Shown: positions 42,691 to 52,219, counted from the first letter of the stretch. The stretch: 64,000 nucleotides of DNA from Rhodocyclaceae bacterium (GCA_013791905.1 VMSX01000011.1:124001-188000); one strand, 5' to 3'. The notes: a model not told the origin generated them from the letters alone. Numbers and translations: made by a program.

Positions 42691-45600
42691 TCAGTCGAAG
42701 CTGATCGTATAAAAAAGATCCGCCGCCGGGGCGGCCCCCGCCTGGGTCTGGACGGAAAGCCGTTTGGTCAGGGCGTAATTGATTTTCACCAGCGTCCCCG
42801 CGCCGGCCAGTCCCTGCTCGAAGCTCAGGTAGGCACGCGAAGAAAGCCGCTTGCCCAGGGCCAGTACCGTGCCCTCCAACTCTCCGCCGCCTTTCAGGCT
42901 GATCTCTTCCAACCCCGCGGCATAGGCGATTTTCTGCTGCAACGTGACCGACTCGCCAGCGCCGAGCAGCGCCCCGGCCGCGGCCTGCAACGCATTGAAC
43001 TCCTGCTTGCTGGTATCGTCGCCACCATGCCCCAGCACCAGCCAGGAAAGCTTCTGGTTGTCGGGAACCGTGGGGTTGGATACCAGCTTGACGCGTGGCG
43101 ACTGTGCCGTGCCGCTGACGGCCACCCCGGCTTCGACGGGCTGGTTCTTGCGCAGGGCAATGATGTCGAGCCCGGGATTGTCCACCGGCCCCTGGAAATT
43201 GAAAATGCCGCGTTCGATTGCCAGGCGTTGGCCATACGCCGCGTAGGCGCCCTTGACCACCCGGATGCTGCCACGCGAGGTCGGCAAGCCGTCAGCCGTA
43301 CCCGCCAGTTTGAGGGCGCCACCCAGCTGTGCATCCAGCCCCTTGCCCTTGATGTAGAAGTGATCGCCCAGATCCAGGTCCAGCGCGTAGTCAACGCTAT
43401 AGGACGAACGCTCCTGCTTCACGCCGGTGGTCCGCCCGAGCACGACAACGTCAGCGCCGAGCGTCGGCGCGTCAGCTTTGGGCAATTCGATCAAACCCCG
43501 ATCCGCCTTGAGCTTGGCCGCTATCTGCAAGGCCTTGCCGGCAAAGGAAACATCGCTTGTCCCGCTCAGGACAAGGTGACGGTCAGGACGCGCGAAGACT
43601 TCCAGCTTGTCGGCCTGCAGGGCCAGCTGCATGCTTGGCGCCCCAGCCGCCAACGCCAGTCGCCCCTGCCCGCTGAGCTTGCCGTCGCCACCACGCAGTT
43701 CCAGGCGGGTGAGCTTCACCTCCTGGCCGGCCAGTTCGGCTTCCAGACGGCCGTCCCGAAAACTCAGACCATGCTCCGGCAACGCCAGGGTGAAGCGCTC
43801 GCCGGACAGGGTGCCGGCCAGTTCCGGTTGCCCAAAACTTCCGGTCGCCTGCAGGTGTGCCTTTACCGCGCCATTGAAGTTCGCTGCGCCGCCGAAGAGC
43901 GGCTGCAACCAGGCGAGGGATGCGACAGACAGGTCGGCACTGCCCTGCAGCGGGGCATCGCCGGCAATGCCCCAGACACCGTCACGCAGCGAGAGCAGGC
44001 TTTCGGCATTGGCGCGCAGGCTGCCCAGGTGTATTCCGCTGGCTTCCAGCCGCCCCTGCAACCGGTTGCTCACCGCATCCAGGTTCACAGAAAATTGGCT
44101 CAAACCCAAAGTAGCCGGGGACTCGGTGGGCAGGGCTATGTCGCCACGCTCGCGCCACAGGGCGAGATGTCCATTCACGCTGTTGCGTGCAGCAAGCTGC
44201 CAGTCGCCACCCAGCACCAGGTCGGTCGTGAAGTCGGCGTCCGCGGCATCGGGCCCCTGGAGATAGGCGAGCGGCAGCCCAGAGAACTCGCCGCGGCTGG
44301 CGATCTGGCCGGCATCGTAGGCCAGTTCGTGGAAGACCAGCTTGGCGCCGGCCAGGTCGAAACGGGCATTGCCGAGCAGCAAGCGTTGCCGGGCCACTTC
44401 CACTGCCAGTTTTGCCGGCGCCTTGAGTACAAAGGCATGGCGCCCGCGATTGGCCAGTTCCGTCACCTGACCGGCCCACCCGGAGGCATCGGACCAGCCG
44501 CCCTGGAAGCGACTGTCGATATCCACAGCGGCATTCTTCGCGAGGAATTGCAACGTGTGCTGACTGCGCGTTCCCTGCGCCTGCACGCTGGCTCGCTCAA
44601 GGCGCAGTTGCGGCGTGACCAGCCCGCGCACACTGGCATCCAGTTCAAGTTGCCCCGCTACACCCTGCTCCAGCCGGCCCTTGGCCCGCAGGCTGGCGAC
44701 GCGATACTGCTTGCGCCAGGACAGATTATCGAGCTGGGCGTCGATATTTCCGGATAGTGCGGCAAAGCGCCCTGCCAGCGTTCCCGTGGCATGTCCCTTG
44801 CCACCCAGTTGCGGGTCCAGGGCAGACAGGTTTTCCGCCGCCAGCTTGAAGTCGAGACGGTCGTCAGGCCCGCCCAGGGCACCTTGCGCTTCAAGCCGGT
44901 TGTCGGCCAGCCGCAGCAGCAACTGGCTATTCCAGATGCGCTGGGGCGAAACGTTCAGCTTGCCCTGGCCGGACAGCGGCTGATGCCGCAGCTGACTGTC
45001 AGCGATGGCAAATTCCAGCGCAGCCTGCGGCCCGGCTGCGAGACTGCCTGAGCCGGAAAATGTCGCATTGAGCCGTGCGACAGGATAGTCGCCAAAATCG
45101 GCCGGATTGAAATTTTGCAGCGTACCGGCCAGCTTGAAAGGCTGCGGGCCTGGCAGTGCCAGCGTGCCTTGCAGGGCGAGCTTGCCAGCGGCGGACTCGA
45201 CAGTCGCCGCGCGCAGTTCAATCGTCTCATCCCGATGCAGCGCATCAAGATGGAGCCGAAAGCCTTGATAGCGCAGATCGGCCACCAGTTGCTGCAGCTC
45301 CGGTTGCGCGCTCAGGCGCATGTCGCCGGCAAGTTGCAGGGGGTGCAGCTTGCCGTGGATGTGCTGGGGATTGAAGCGCACCGTGTTCAGGACCAGCTGC
45401 AGCTGCTGATCCTTGAGCTGGCCGCTGCCGGAAAACCTTCCGGCAGCGGCCATGTCGAGATCCAACGCACTCAGTTCAAGCTGATCGAGTGTGCCGGCAA
45501 ACCGGGTGGATAGTTCGCGCAGCGGCAGGCGGGCTTGATCCAGCGGGCCGGGCAGCTCGTTCCAGAGCCGCAGCATGCCAGCCAGGCCAGCCGCGCCCTG

Positions 45601-46443
45601 TCGCTCTACGCTGATGTCCGCACCAATCACGGCTTTGGGCAAGTCCTGGCGCAGCAGCGCGGGATTGATGCCGTTTGCCTTGATGTGCGCCCTGGCAAGG
45701 GGAAATGCCTCGAACGGCGTGAGCGTGGCATCAAGCGCCACCTGACCGCCCAAGGCATTTGCCGTGGCCTTGAGCAGGAGTTGCCTTAAATCGCCTGTGG
45801 CCTCTGCCGTGGCACGGTAGGGCACGCCTGCATCCTGCTGCAGGCTGGCCTGCCCCTTGACCATGAACGGCTGGGCATCGCCCAGCACCAGTTCGGCCGA
45901 GCCCTGCCCCCACGCGCTGGCGATGCTGCGCAGGCTCAGTGTGTAGCTGTCGGCAGATTTATCCACGGCGAGGTCAATGCCGCGCAACACATGTTCCTTG
46001 CCCGCGCTAACGATCACGACCCGCTCCACCGTCACGGCAGGCGCTGAAAATCTCAGCGGCAACTGCAATATTTCCGGCAATTGGGCCGGCTCCGCACTTG
46101 GCTTGAGCTCGGTAATCCGCAGTTCCTCAAGCGCCAATCGTTCGAACTGGATGTGCTGCCTGATGAGCTGGAGGGGAGCCCAGTCGAGGGCGATCTTTTT
46201 CACCTCGAAGCGCTGTTCTTCGCTTTGCACGCTGAGTGCTTCAATGCGCAACGGGCCATACAGGGAGCCGGAAACCGCCTGCAGCGTGAGCCTGCCGTCA
46301 CTCAGGCGCTCGGCCTGGCGGGCACCCATTTGCAGCGCCGCTTCCGTTCCCAGCAGCCAGGCCAGCAAGCCGGCGAACGCCAGCAATGCCAACAGCACGC
46401 GCATTGCCCAAACGGCGATTTTTTTGGGGAGGGCAGATGACAT
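42691..46443 (-). CDS. tamB: Translocation and assembly module subunit TamB
   Basis: 1250 residues from MSSALPKKIAVW; the longer frame to 46629 overlaps tamA. One N-terminal membrane helix (VLLALLAFAGLLAWLLG) is followed by about 900 residues of repetitive beta strands forming a lipid groove and the conserved C-terminal TamB/DUF490 domain (KGKGLDAQLGGALKLAGT, LRVKGAY-like RVVKGAYAAYG, VSGTAQSPRVKLVSNP, LSWLVLGHG). It bridges inner and outer membranes, partners TamA and is linked to phospholipid transport and beta-barrel insertion. ATG and tamA stop share one base. Confidence 0.96.
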   Translation of the reverse strand: MSSALPKKIAVWAMRVLLALLAFAGLLAWLLGTEAALQMGARQAERLSDGRLTLQAVSGSLYGPLRIEALSVQSEEQRFEVKKIALDWAPLQLIRQHIQFERLALEELRITELKPSAEPAQLPEILQLPLRFSAPAVTVERVVIVSAGKEHVLRGIDLAVDKSADSYTLSLRSIASAWGQGSAELVLGDAQPFMVKGQASLQQDAGVPYRATAEATGDLRQLLLKATANALGGQVALDATLTPFEAFPLARAHIKANGINPALLRQDLPKAVIGADISVERQGAAGLAGMLRLWNELPGPLDQARLPLRELSTRFAGTLDQLELSALDLDMAAAGRFSGSGQLKDQQLQLVLNTVRFNPQHIHGKLHPLQLAGDMRLSAQPELQQLVADLRYQGFRLHLDALHRDETIELRAATVESAAGKLALQGTLALPGPQPFKLAGTLQNFNPADFGDYPVARLNATFSGSGSLAAGPQAALEFAIADSQLRHQPLSGQGKLNVSPQRIWNSQLLLRLADNRLEAQGALGGPDDRLDFKLAAENLSALDPQLGGKGHATGTLAGRFAALSGNIDAQLDNLSWRKQYRVASLRAKGRLEQGVAGQLELDASVRGLVTPQLRLERASVQAQGTRSQHTLQFLAKNAAVDIDSRFQGGWSDASGWAGQVTELANRGRHAFVLKAPAKLAVEVARQRLLLGNARFDLAGAKLVFHELAYDAGQIASRGEFSGLPLAYLQGPDAADADFTTDLVLGGDWQLAARNSVNGHLALWRERGDIALPTESPATLGLSQFSVNLDAVSNRLQGRLEASGIHLGSLRANAESLLSLRDGVWGIAGDAPLQGSADLSVASLAWLQPLFGGAANFNGAVKAHLQATGSFGQPELAGTLSGERFTLALPEHGLSFRDGRLEAELAGQEVKLTRLELRGGDGKLSGQGRLALAAGAPSMQLALQADKLEVFARPDRHLVLSGTSDVSFAGKALQIAAKLKADRGLIELPKADAPTLGADVVVLGRTTGVKQERSSYSVDYALDLDLGDHFYIKGKGLDAQLGGALKLAGTADGLPTSRGSIRVVKGAYAAYGQRLAIERGIFNFQGPVDNPGLDIIALRKNQPVEAGVAVSGTAQSPRVKLVSNPTVPDNQKLSWLVLGHGGDDTSKQEFNALQAAAGALLGAGESVTLQQKIAYAAGLEEISLKGGGELEGTVLALGKRLSSRAYLSFEQGLAGAGTLVKINYALTKRLSVQTQAGAAPAADLFYTISFD

Positions 46444-48221
46444 CAAAAGCCGAACCCGACTGAAAAGTGCAGGCGCAGTTCCCGGGTATTTTCGCCATAG
46501 GCAAGGTCGAGGTTGAGCGGCCCGACCGGACTCTTCCAGCGCACGCCGACACCGACACCATAAACGGGTGTCAGGTCGCGCAGCGAATCCGCGGCATTGC
46601 CCGCATCGACGAAAGCAGCCGTCCCCCACTGGCCCGTCAGCCAGTGGACATATTCGGCACTGGCCACCGCCAGGTAGCGGCCGCCCACGACAGCACTGCC
46701 TGCGGTGATGCCGAGGCCTTGATAGGCATAACCGCGCACGGTCTGGTCACCGCCGGTGCGAAACAGGTAGTCGGAGGGAATGCCATCGCGCGACCTGGCG
46801 GCAACCGCACCCAGTTCGCCGCGCAGGATCAACTGGCCGCGTTCGCCAAGCGGGTGAAAGTACACGCCACGACCATGGCCGCGCAGAAAATCCTGATCCG
46901 AAAGCAGCGCCCGCGCCGCAACGTCCGTCTGAAAACTGAACAGATAGCCGCGCGTCGGATACAGCAGGTGATCGACATTGCGCAGCGTCCATGCATAGAA
47001 GGGGCTCAGCGCGGCACGGTTATCACTTGGTGCGCCGGCAAGCATTTGTCTTTCAGTCAGATAGCGCAGGCCATAGGTAGATTCCGTTTTTCCTTTGACG
47101 AAGCTGCGCTTGGCGCCCAGGCTCAGCTTTTCCGTGATTTCGCCCTCGATGTCAGTCCGTTCGACCAAGGCGTTGATACTGTCGCGGGAGCCATCCGCGG
47201 CCATCGGCCATTGCAGGTCACCACCAAAGGACTGGCGCTTTTGTTCGAGCTTGATTGCGCCGCCCAGTCGCCAGGCGCGGTCGAACAGATTCAGGTCGCG
47301 GTAATCCATCTGCCCCCGGGCACCGGTGTCGGTGCTCACGCCGATGCCGAAGCCCAGTTTCCGCGATGGATTTTCGGCCACTTCGACCTGGATCGGCACG
47401 CGCATCGGCTGCGCGGGATCACTGGCCACACCAACGGTAGCGCTCGCGAAATATGGACTGTCCTGCAGGCGCGACTGCAGTTCCAGCAATTTGGCCTGCG
47501 CGTAGGGTTCGCCCGCCACAATGGGATTGATGCGCTGAACCAGGCTGGCGGGATAACGGTTCAACCCCTGGATCGCCAGGCTGCCGAAGGTAAAGGCGGG
47601 GCCGCTGTCAATGATGAGCTGCAGTTCAACCGTATCGGCCTCCGGATCGACCGTGGCCCGACTGCTGGCAATAGTCGCGGCCGGATATTGATCCAGCAAC
47701 AGGGCCTTGAGCGCATTGCGCTTGGCCGCTTCCCAGTCGTCCTGACGAAACACTGCAGCGGGGCGCAGACTCCACTCGGAGCGCATCTTTTCTAACATGA
47801 CCTGGCTTTGCGGTGAGCCGTCGGCAAAGGCACCCGTCACCTGAAGGTCGAAAGCTGTCACCCGCGCCGGCTTGCCTGGATCAACGGCAAGGGAAACCTC
47901 CCATCTGCCATCCTTGTCCTGATGTTCAATTTCGGCTTCGATGCGCGGCGAAAAATACCCCTCGGTGGCGAGAAAACCACGAATCTGCTGCGGCGTCATC
48001 CTGACCAGCCGCCGCAACTGCGCCTCGCTCATGCGGTCGTTGCCCTGCCAGCGATAGAGATCCAGATTCTCCACCAGCAATTTGCGCTGATCTTCAGGCA
48101 CCTTGAGCGTGATGTCATATTCAAGGCTGGCCGGCGCGTCGGCCGCACGCGCGACTTGCGCCGTGGCCAACAACGCCAGGCAACAACCCCACGCCAGACC
48201 AGCCAGTGCCGACAACCTCAT
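46443..48221 (-). CDS. tamA: Translocation and assembly module subunit TamA (Omp85 family)
   Basis: 592 residues with a signal peptide (cleavage near ARAAD). Residues of about 35-270 contain three POTRA-type domains (for example RQDDWEAAKRNALKALLLDQYPAA and FTFGSLAIQGLNRYPASLVQRI); the rest is the 16-stranded barrel ending in the aromatic beta signal HFSVGFGF recognised by BAM. Conserved RTGGDQTVRGYAYQGLG (the Omp85 VRGY loop) is present. It works with TamB downstream, to which it is coupled, and it overlaps the small membrane protein upstream by 4 bases. Confidence 0.96.
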   Translation of the reverse strand: MRLSALAGLAWGCCLALLATAQVARAADAPASLEYDITLKVPEDQRKLLVENLDLYRWQGNDRMSEAQLRRLVRMTPQQIRGFLATEGYFSPRIEAEIEHQDKDGRWEVSLAVDPGKPARVTAFDLQVTGAFADGSPQSQVMLEKMRSEWSLRPAAVFRQDDWEAAKRNALKALLLDQYPAATIASSRATVDPEADTVELQLIIDSGPAFTFGSLAIQGLNRYPASLVQRINPIVAGEPYAQAKLLELQSRLQDSPYFASATVGVASDPAQPMRVPIQVEVAENPSRKLGFGIGVSTDTGARGQMDYRDLNLFDRAWRLGGAIKLEQKRQSFGGDLQWPMAADGSRDSINALVERTDIEGEITEKLSLGAKRSFVKGKTESTYGLRYLTERQMLAGAPSDNRAALSPFYAWTLRNVDHLLYPTRGYLFSFQTDVAARALLSDQDFLRGHGRGVYFHPLGERGQLILRGELGAVAARSRDGIPSDYLFRTGGDQTVRGYAYQGLGITAGSAVVGGRYLAVASAEYVHWLTGQWGTAAFVDAGNAADSLRDLTPVYGVGVGVRWKSPVGPLNLDLAYGENTRELRLHFSVGFGF

Positions 48222-48403
48222 GGAGTCTTATTGCCAATCCGGCGCAAGAGCTCCCACACCGGGATCGCGGCCAGACCACCGACCATCCCGGCCAGATAGC
48301 TGGGCATGACGAAGTCGAAAGCCATGAACCACAGGCGTCCCCCCGCAAAACTGGCGACCAGCATGGCGATGACCGTAACGATGAGTTTGTGCCATAGCTT
48401 CAT
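48218..48403 (-). CDS. Small two-helix membrane protein of unknown function
   Basis: 61 residues from MKLWHKLIVTV, preceded by AAGGAAAA. Two hydrophobic helices (LIVTVIAMLVASFAGGRLWFM and YLAGMVGGLAAIPVWELL) with a short loop. It overlaps the tamA ATG by 4 bases and therefore is the first gene of a tam operon. Not recognised as a named family; a role in Tam function is only suggested by position. Confidence 0.6.
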   Translation of the reverse strand: MKLWHKLIVTVIAMLVASFAGGRLWFMAFDFVMPSYLAGMVGGLAAIPVWELLRRIGNKTP

Positions 48404-48511
48404 GTATTGTTTTCCTTCATTCGAATCGGCATACGCCTTTTGTAGCAAATAAGGGCGCAAGCCGCAGTTCCAAGCCATTCGGGGATTCAATCAGGCAGGT
48501 CCGGCCGTTGG

Positions 48512-48517
48512 TAGAAT
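48512..48517 (+). promoter_or_regulatory. Possible -10 box for the trpG leader transcript
   Basis: TAGAAT nine bases before the leader-peptide ATG; no clear -35 at 16-18 bp. Confidence 0.3.
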
Positions 48518-48525
48518 GCGCTCCC

Positions 48526-48579
48526 ATGTTGAGCATATTCCTGACCCGTTGGCACTCTGCATTGCGCTGGTGGCGCTGA
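48526..48579 (+). CDS. trpL: trpGDC leader peptide (attenuator)
   Basis: 17 codons ending RWHSALRWWR then TGA, with three Trp codons, two adjacent. It lies 104 bp upstream of trpG. Downstream RNA contains CCGGG (48608-48612), CCCGG (48618-48622) and CCGGG (48627-48631): the middle segment can pair with either flank, the switch expected of an attenuator, although no T-run follows. Two separate leaders in one window, each before a trp operon part, make chance very unlikely. Confidence 0.8.
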   Translation: MLSIFLTRWHSALRWWR

Positions 48580-48683
48580 TCGCCTGCGCCAGTGGTTTCT
48601 TCATGCGCCGGGGCCATCCCGGATAGCCGGGAAACAAGCCTTCTACCGCACAAAACCGTACAAAATAAGAGTTAGGACATTTT

Positions 48684-49247
48684 ATGCTGCTGATGATCGA
48701 CAACTATGACTCCTTCACCTACAACCTCGTTCAATATTTCGGCGAACTGGGCGAGGACGTGCGCGTGTTTCGCAACGATGCCATCACGCTAAAGGAAATC
48801 GCCGCCATGCGGCCGGCGCGGCTGGTGATCTCACCCGGCCCCTGCTCACCGAAAGAGGCGGGCATCTCGGTGGCGGCGATTCAGGAATTCGCCGGCAAGC
48901 TGCCGATCCTCGGCGTCTGCCTCGGCCATCAGAGCATCGGCTATGCCTTCGGCGGCGAAATCATCCATGCGCAGAAGCTCATGCACGGCAAGCTGTCTCC
49001 GGTGCATCACCTGAACACAGGAGTGTTCGCCGGCCTGCCCAATCCCTTCACCGCCACGCGCTACCACTCGCTGGCGATCCGGCGCGATACCCTGCCTGCC
49101 TGCCTCGACATCACCGCCTGGACCGATGACGGCGAGATCATGGGCGTGCGGCACAAGGAATTTGCGGTACAGGGCGTGCAGTTCCATCCCGAATCCATCA
49201 TGACCGAGCATGGCCACGCCATGCTGAAAAACTTCTTGCAGGGCTGA
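48684..49247 (+). CDS. trpG: Anthranilate synthase component II (glutamine amidotransferase)
   Basis: 187 residues, AGGA ten bases before the ATG. Class I amidotransferase supplying ammonia to TrpE. Triad: Cys in [16 protein letters not shown], His and Glu in [16 protein letters not shown]. The oxyanion-hole [11 protein letters not shown] and the [23 protein letters not shown] start are typical. The same protein in many bacteria also serves folate synthesis. A toxin-antitoxin pair is placed between it and trpD. Confidence 0.97.
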   Translation: MLLMIDNYDSFTYNLVQYFGELGEDVRVFRNDAITLKEIAAMRPARLVISPGPCSPKEAGISVAAIQEFAGKLPILGVCLGHQSIGYAFGGEIIHAQKLMHGKLSPVHHLNTGVFAGLPNPFTATRYHSLAIRRDTLPACLDITAWTDDGEIMGVRHKEFAVQGVQFHPESIMTEHGHAMLKNFLQG

Positions 49248-49295
49248 GCCGTCGGCCGGATAATAGCCATCTAGATAGCCATTTCGGAGAATGCT

Positions 49296-49568
49296 ATGGA
49301 CAGGACTTGTTCGATCGCAGAAGCGCGTAACGATCTTTCCGGCGTTGTCCGCGAAGCGGAAGCTGGCCGACCGGTGACGTTGTCGCGGCGCGGACGGCCG
49401 GTCGCGGTCATCGTTTCCACGCGTGACTATGCGCGCGTCGCCGACAGCCGGCGGACCGTGGCCGAAGCCATCGATGAATTCCGCGACCGGCACGCCGCCG
49501 CGCTCGCCGATGAAAACTGGCTGCCGGAACGCGACCAGTCGCCGGGAAGAGCGCCTTGGCAGCCCTGA
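49296..49568 (+). CDS. Phd/YefM-family antitoxin
   Basis: 90 residues. The N-terminal half (CSIAEARNDLSGVVREAEAGRPVTLSRRGRPVAVIVSTRDY) is the Phd/YefM fold, which binds its own promoter and neutralises a toxin through the flexible C-terminus. It overlaps the downstream PIN toxin by 13 bases, the normal antitoxin-toxin arrangement. It sits 48 bp after trpG in the same direction, so it may be read from the trp promoter as well as its own. Confidence 0.9.
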   Translation: MDRTCSIAEARNDLSGVVREAEAGRPVTLSRRGRPVAVIVSTRDYARVADSRRTVAEAIDEFRDRHAAALADENWLPERDQSPGRAPWQP

Positions 49569-49996
49569 GCACAGCTTTGAGCTATCTGCTCGATACCAAC
49601 ATCCTTTCCGAAGCCACGCGCACCACGCCGGATGCTGGTGTCTTGTCACGCCTGCGGCGGGCTGGAGAGCGCCTAGCCACCTCCGCCATCACCTGGCATG
49701 AACTGCATCATGGCCTGGCTCTGTTGCCCGCCTCCCGCAAACGCGAGGCCATCGCCGCCTATCTCGATGGGCTGCGGCAAGCTGAACTGGCGATCCTGCC
49801 CTATACCGCCGAGGCAGCGGAATGGCATGCAAGCGAACGCTCCCGCCTCGCCGCCAAGGGTTTGACGCCGCCATTCGTTGACGGCCAGATTGCCGCCATC
49901 GCCCATACCAACAAGCTGACGCTGGTTACCCGCAACGTCGGCGATTTCAAACATTTTTCCGGCCTGAAAATCCAGAACTGGTTTTCCGGCAACTGA
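49556..49996 (+). CDS. VapC-type PIN-domain toxin
   Basis: 146 residues from a TTG preceded by GGGAAGAG. PIN ribonuclease acidic residues are in YLLDTNILSE (first Asp), WHELHHG (Glu) and TPPFVDGQIAAIA (Asp), with VTRNVGDFKHF as the final motif. VapC toxins cut specific tRNAs or rRNA and stop translation until neutralised. The cognate antitoxin is the Phd-like gene directly upstream, a phd-vapC hybrid pairing that is common. Only 15 bp separate it from trpD. Confidence 0.9.
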   Translation: MAALSTALSYLLDTNILSEATRTTPDAGVLSRLRRAGERLATSAITWHELHHGLALLPASRKREAIAAYLDGLRQAELAILPYTAEAAEWHASERSRLAAKGLTPPFVDGQIAAIAHTNKLTLVTRNVGDFKHFSGLKIQNWFSGN

Positions 49997-50011
49997 TTTG
50001 GAGACATAGTC

Positions 50012-51034
50012 ATGATCACAGCCCAGGAGGCGCTCCAGCGCACCATCGAACACCGCGAAATCTTCCATGACGAGATGCTGCATCTGATGCGGCTGATCAT
50101 GGCCGGCGAAATCACGCCGGTGATGACCGCGGCCATCCTTACCGGCCTGCGCGTCAAGAAGGAAACCATCGGCGAGATCGCCGCCGCCGCCAGCGTGATG
50201 CGCGAGCTGTGCACCAAGGTCGAGGTGCCGGGCAATAATAATTTTGTCGATATCGTCGGCACCGGCGGCGACAGTTCGCACACCTTCAATATCTCTACCG
50301 CGACTGCCTTTGTTGTCGCGGCGGCCGGCGGCACGGTCGCCAAGCATGGCAACCGCAGCGTCTCGTCGAAATCCGGCTCGGCCGACGTGCTCGAAGCGCT
50401 CGGCGCGAAGATCGACCTGCAGGCGCCGCAGGTGGCGAAATGCATCCAGGCCATCGGCATGGGCTTCATGTTCGCGCCCAACCACCACCCGGCGATGAAG
50501 AACGTCGGCCCGGTGCGCCGCGAAATGGGCGTGCGCACCATCTTCAACATCCTCGGCCCGCTCACCAATCCGGCCGGCGCGCCCAACACGCTGATGGGCG
50601 TGTTCCACCCCGATCTGGTCGGCATCCAGGTGCGCGTGATGCAGTTGCTCGGCGCAAATCATGTGCTGGTCGTGCATAGCCAGGACGGCATGGACGAAAT
50701 CTCCCTCGGCGCCGCCACGCTGGTCGGCGAACTGAAGGATGGCAAGGTCACCGAATATGAAATCCATCCGGAAGACTTCGGCCTGGCGATGGTCTCCAAC
50801 CGCAGCCTGAAAGTATCCGATCCTGCCGAATCGCAGCTCATGCTGCTCGCTGCCCTGGAAAACCAGGAAGGCCCGGCGCGCGAGATCGTCGTGTTCAACG
50901 CCGGCGCGGCCCTCTACGCTGCCAACCTCGTCGCCGACATCGGCGCCGGCATCGACATGGCCCGCCAGACCATCGAAAGCGGCGCGGCACGCAAGAAGGT
51001 CGATGAGTTTGTCGCCTTCACCAACAAAGTATGA
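50012..51034 (+). CDS. trpD: Anthranilate phosphoribosyltransferase
   Basis: 340 residues. It transfers phosphoribose from PRPP to anthranilate. Glycine-rich PRPP loop [38 protein letters not shown], and [37 protein letters not shown] are all canonical. The stop overlaps the trpC ATG (4 bases). Normally trpG is directly upstream; here the toxin-antitoxin genes intervene. Confidence 0.97.
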   Translation: MITAQEALQRTIEHREIFHDEMLHLMRLIMAGEITPVMTAAILTGLRVKKETIGEIAAAASVMRELCTKVEVPGNNNFVDIVGTGGDSSHTFNISTATAFVVAAAGGTVAKHGNRSVSSKSGSADVLEALGAKIDLQAPQVAKCIQAIGMGFMFAPNHHPAMKNVGPVRREMGVRTIFNILGPLTNPAGAPNTLMGVFHPDLVGIQVRVMQLLGANHVLVVHSQDGMDEISLGAATLVGELKDGKVTEYEIHPEDFGLAMVSNRSLKVSDPAESQLMLLAALENQEGPAREIVVFNAGAALYAANLVADIGAGIDMARQTIESGAARKKVDEFVAFTNKV

Positions 51035-51849
51035 GCGACATCCTCGACAAGATCCTCGCGGTCAAGCGCGAGGAAGTCGCCGCAGCACAGGCTGCAAAAC
51101 CGCTCGCGACTGTTCGCACGGAAGCTGAAGCTCAACCCGCCCCGCGCGACTTCGTCGGCGTAATCCGGGCAAAAGTCGGCGTGACCGAAGGGAATCCCCT
51201 TTTTGGGACTGGTGGGACGGCGATCATTGCGGAAATCAAGAAAGCCAGCCCGTCGAAAGGCGTGATCCGCCCCGACTTCCACCCCGCCGCAATCGCCGCC
51301 GACTACGCACAGCACGGCGCCGCCTGCCTGTCAGTGCTCACTGACCGTCAATTCTTTCAGGGCGCCCCGGAATATCTCCAGGCTGCCCGCGCCGCCTGCA
51401 CCCTGCCGGTGCTGCGCAAGGACTTCATGATCGACCCGTATCAGGTCTATGAAGCCCGCGCGATGGGTGCCGACGCCATCCTGCTGATCGTCGCCGCGCT
51501 CGACGACACGCAGATGCAGGAACTCGAAGAACTCGCCCACGGCCTCGGCATGGCGGTACTGGTCGAGAGCCACGACGCCGGCGAACTCGACCGCGCGCTC
51601 AAACTCAAGACCCCGCTGATCGGCATCAACAACCGCAACCTGCGCACATTCGAAGTCAGCCTCGACACCACACTCGCGCAGCTTTGCCGCATCCCCGCCG
51701 ACCGCATCGTCGTCACCGAATCGGGCATCCACTCGACCGCCGACGTCGCGCTGATGAAGCAGCATGGCGTCAACGCCTTCCTCGTCGGCGAAGCCTTCAT
51801 GCGCGCGCCCTCGCCCGGTGCCGAACTGGCGCGGTTGTTCGGCTTCTAG
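51031..51849 (+). CDS. trpC: Indole-3-glycerol phosphate synthase, with repeat insertion
   Basis: 272 residues. Converts CdRP to indole-3-glycerol phosphate. Motifs: [35 protein letters not shown] (catalytic Lys), [64 protein letters not shown] and [13 protein letters not shown]. Between the N-terminal VGVIRAK and the first strand IIAEIKK there is an additional [15 protein letters not shown] encoded by the long family A repeat (51171-51222), in a region where TrpC proteins have only a short loop. All catalytic motifs are intact, so the enzyme is probably active. Confidence 0.97.
   Translation: MSDILDKILAVKREEVAAAQAAKPLATVRTEAEAQPAPRDFVGVIRAKVGVTEGNPLFGTGGTAIIAEIKKASPSKGVIRPDFHPAAIAADYAQHGAACLSVLTDRQFFQGAPEYLQAARAACTLPVLRKDFMIDPYQVYEARAMGADAILLIVAALDDTQMQELEELAHGLGMAVLVESHDAGELDRALKLKTPLIGINNRNLRTFEVSLDTTLAQLCRIPADRIVVTESGIHSTADVALMKQHGVNAFLVGEAFMRAPSPGAELARLFGF
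51171..51222 (+). repeat. Family A repeat, long form, inside trpC
   Basis: AAAAGTCGGCG, then a 27-bp segment TGACCGAAGGGAATCC..., then CTGGTGGGACGGCG. Removing the middle segment gives the short consensus. Read in trpC as [16 protein letters not shown]. Confidence 0.82.
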
Positions 51850-51868
51850 CCGCCGAGCCAACTATCAG

Positions 51869-51893
51869 CGCCATCCCGCCAGCGCCGACTTTT
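51869..51893 (-). repeat. Family A repeat, intergenic copy downstream of trpC
   Basis: One mismatch to consensus (GGATGGCG at the end). It lies between trpC and the thiamine-binding-type gene, 17 bases before its ATG. Confidence 0.8.
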
Positions 51894-51910
51894 ACCGCGA
51901 AGGAAACACC

Positions 51911-52219
51911 ATGGTCCTGCTCGAATTCTCCATGTCGCCCATGAGCCAGGGGGAAAGTGTCAGCCCCTATGTGGCCCGCTCGCTCGACATCATCGACAAG
52001 AGTGGCCTGCCCTACCAGCTGACGCCGATGGGCACCATCATCGAAGGCGAATGGGCCGAGGTCATGGCCGTCGTCACCGCCTGCTTCGAGGCGATGCGCA
52101 GCGATTGCGGCCGCATCGGCACCAGCATCAAGATCGACTATCGCGCCGGCCCTGCCAGCCGCATGCAGTCGAAGATCGACGCAGTCGAAACCAGGCTCGG
52201 TCGCAAGCTCTCCACCTGA
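51911..52219 (+). CDS. MTH1187/YkoF-type thiamine-binding family protein
   Basis: 102 residues from MVLLEFSMSPMSQGES with GAAGGAA before the ATG; the longer frame is rejected. The sequence (ESVSPYVARSLDIIDKSGLPYQLTPMGTIIEGEWAEVMAVVTACFEAM) matches the small ferredoxin-like MTH1187 family, which binds thiamine or related pyrimidines, but biochemical roles are not settled. It is the last gene in line after trpC, possibly co-transcribed. Confidence 0.85.
   Translation: MVLLEFSMSPMSQGESVSPYVARSLDIIDKSGLPYQLTPMGTIIEGEWAEVMAVVTACFEAMRSDCGRIGTSIKIDYRAGPASRMQSKIDAVETRLGRKLST

Noticed and set aside
42634-44757. 707-codon open frame antisense to tamB
   Set aside because: Shadow of tamB in GC-rich DNA; low-complexity Gln/Arg-rich translation and no ribosome site.
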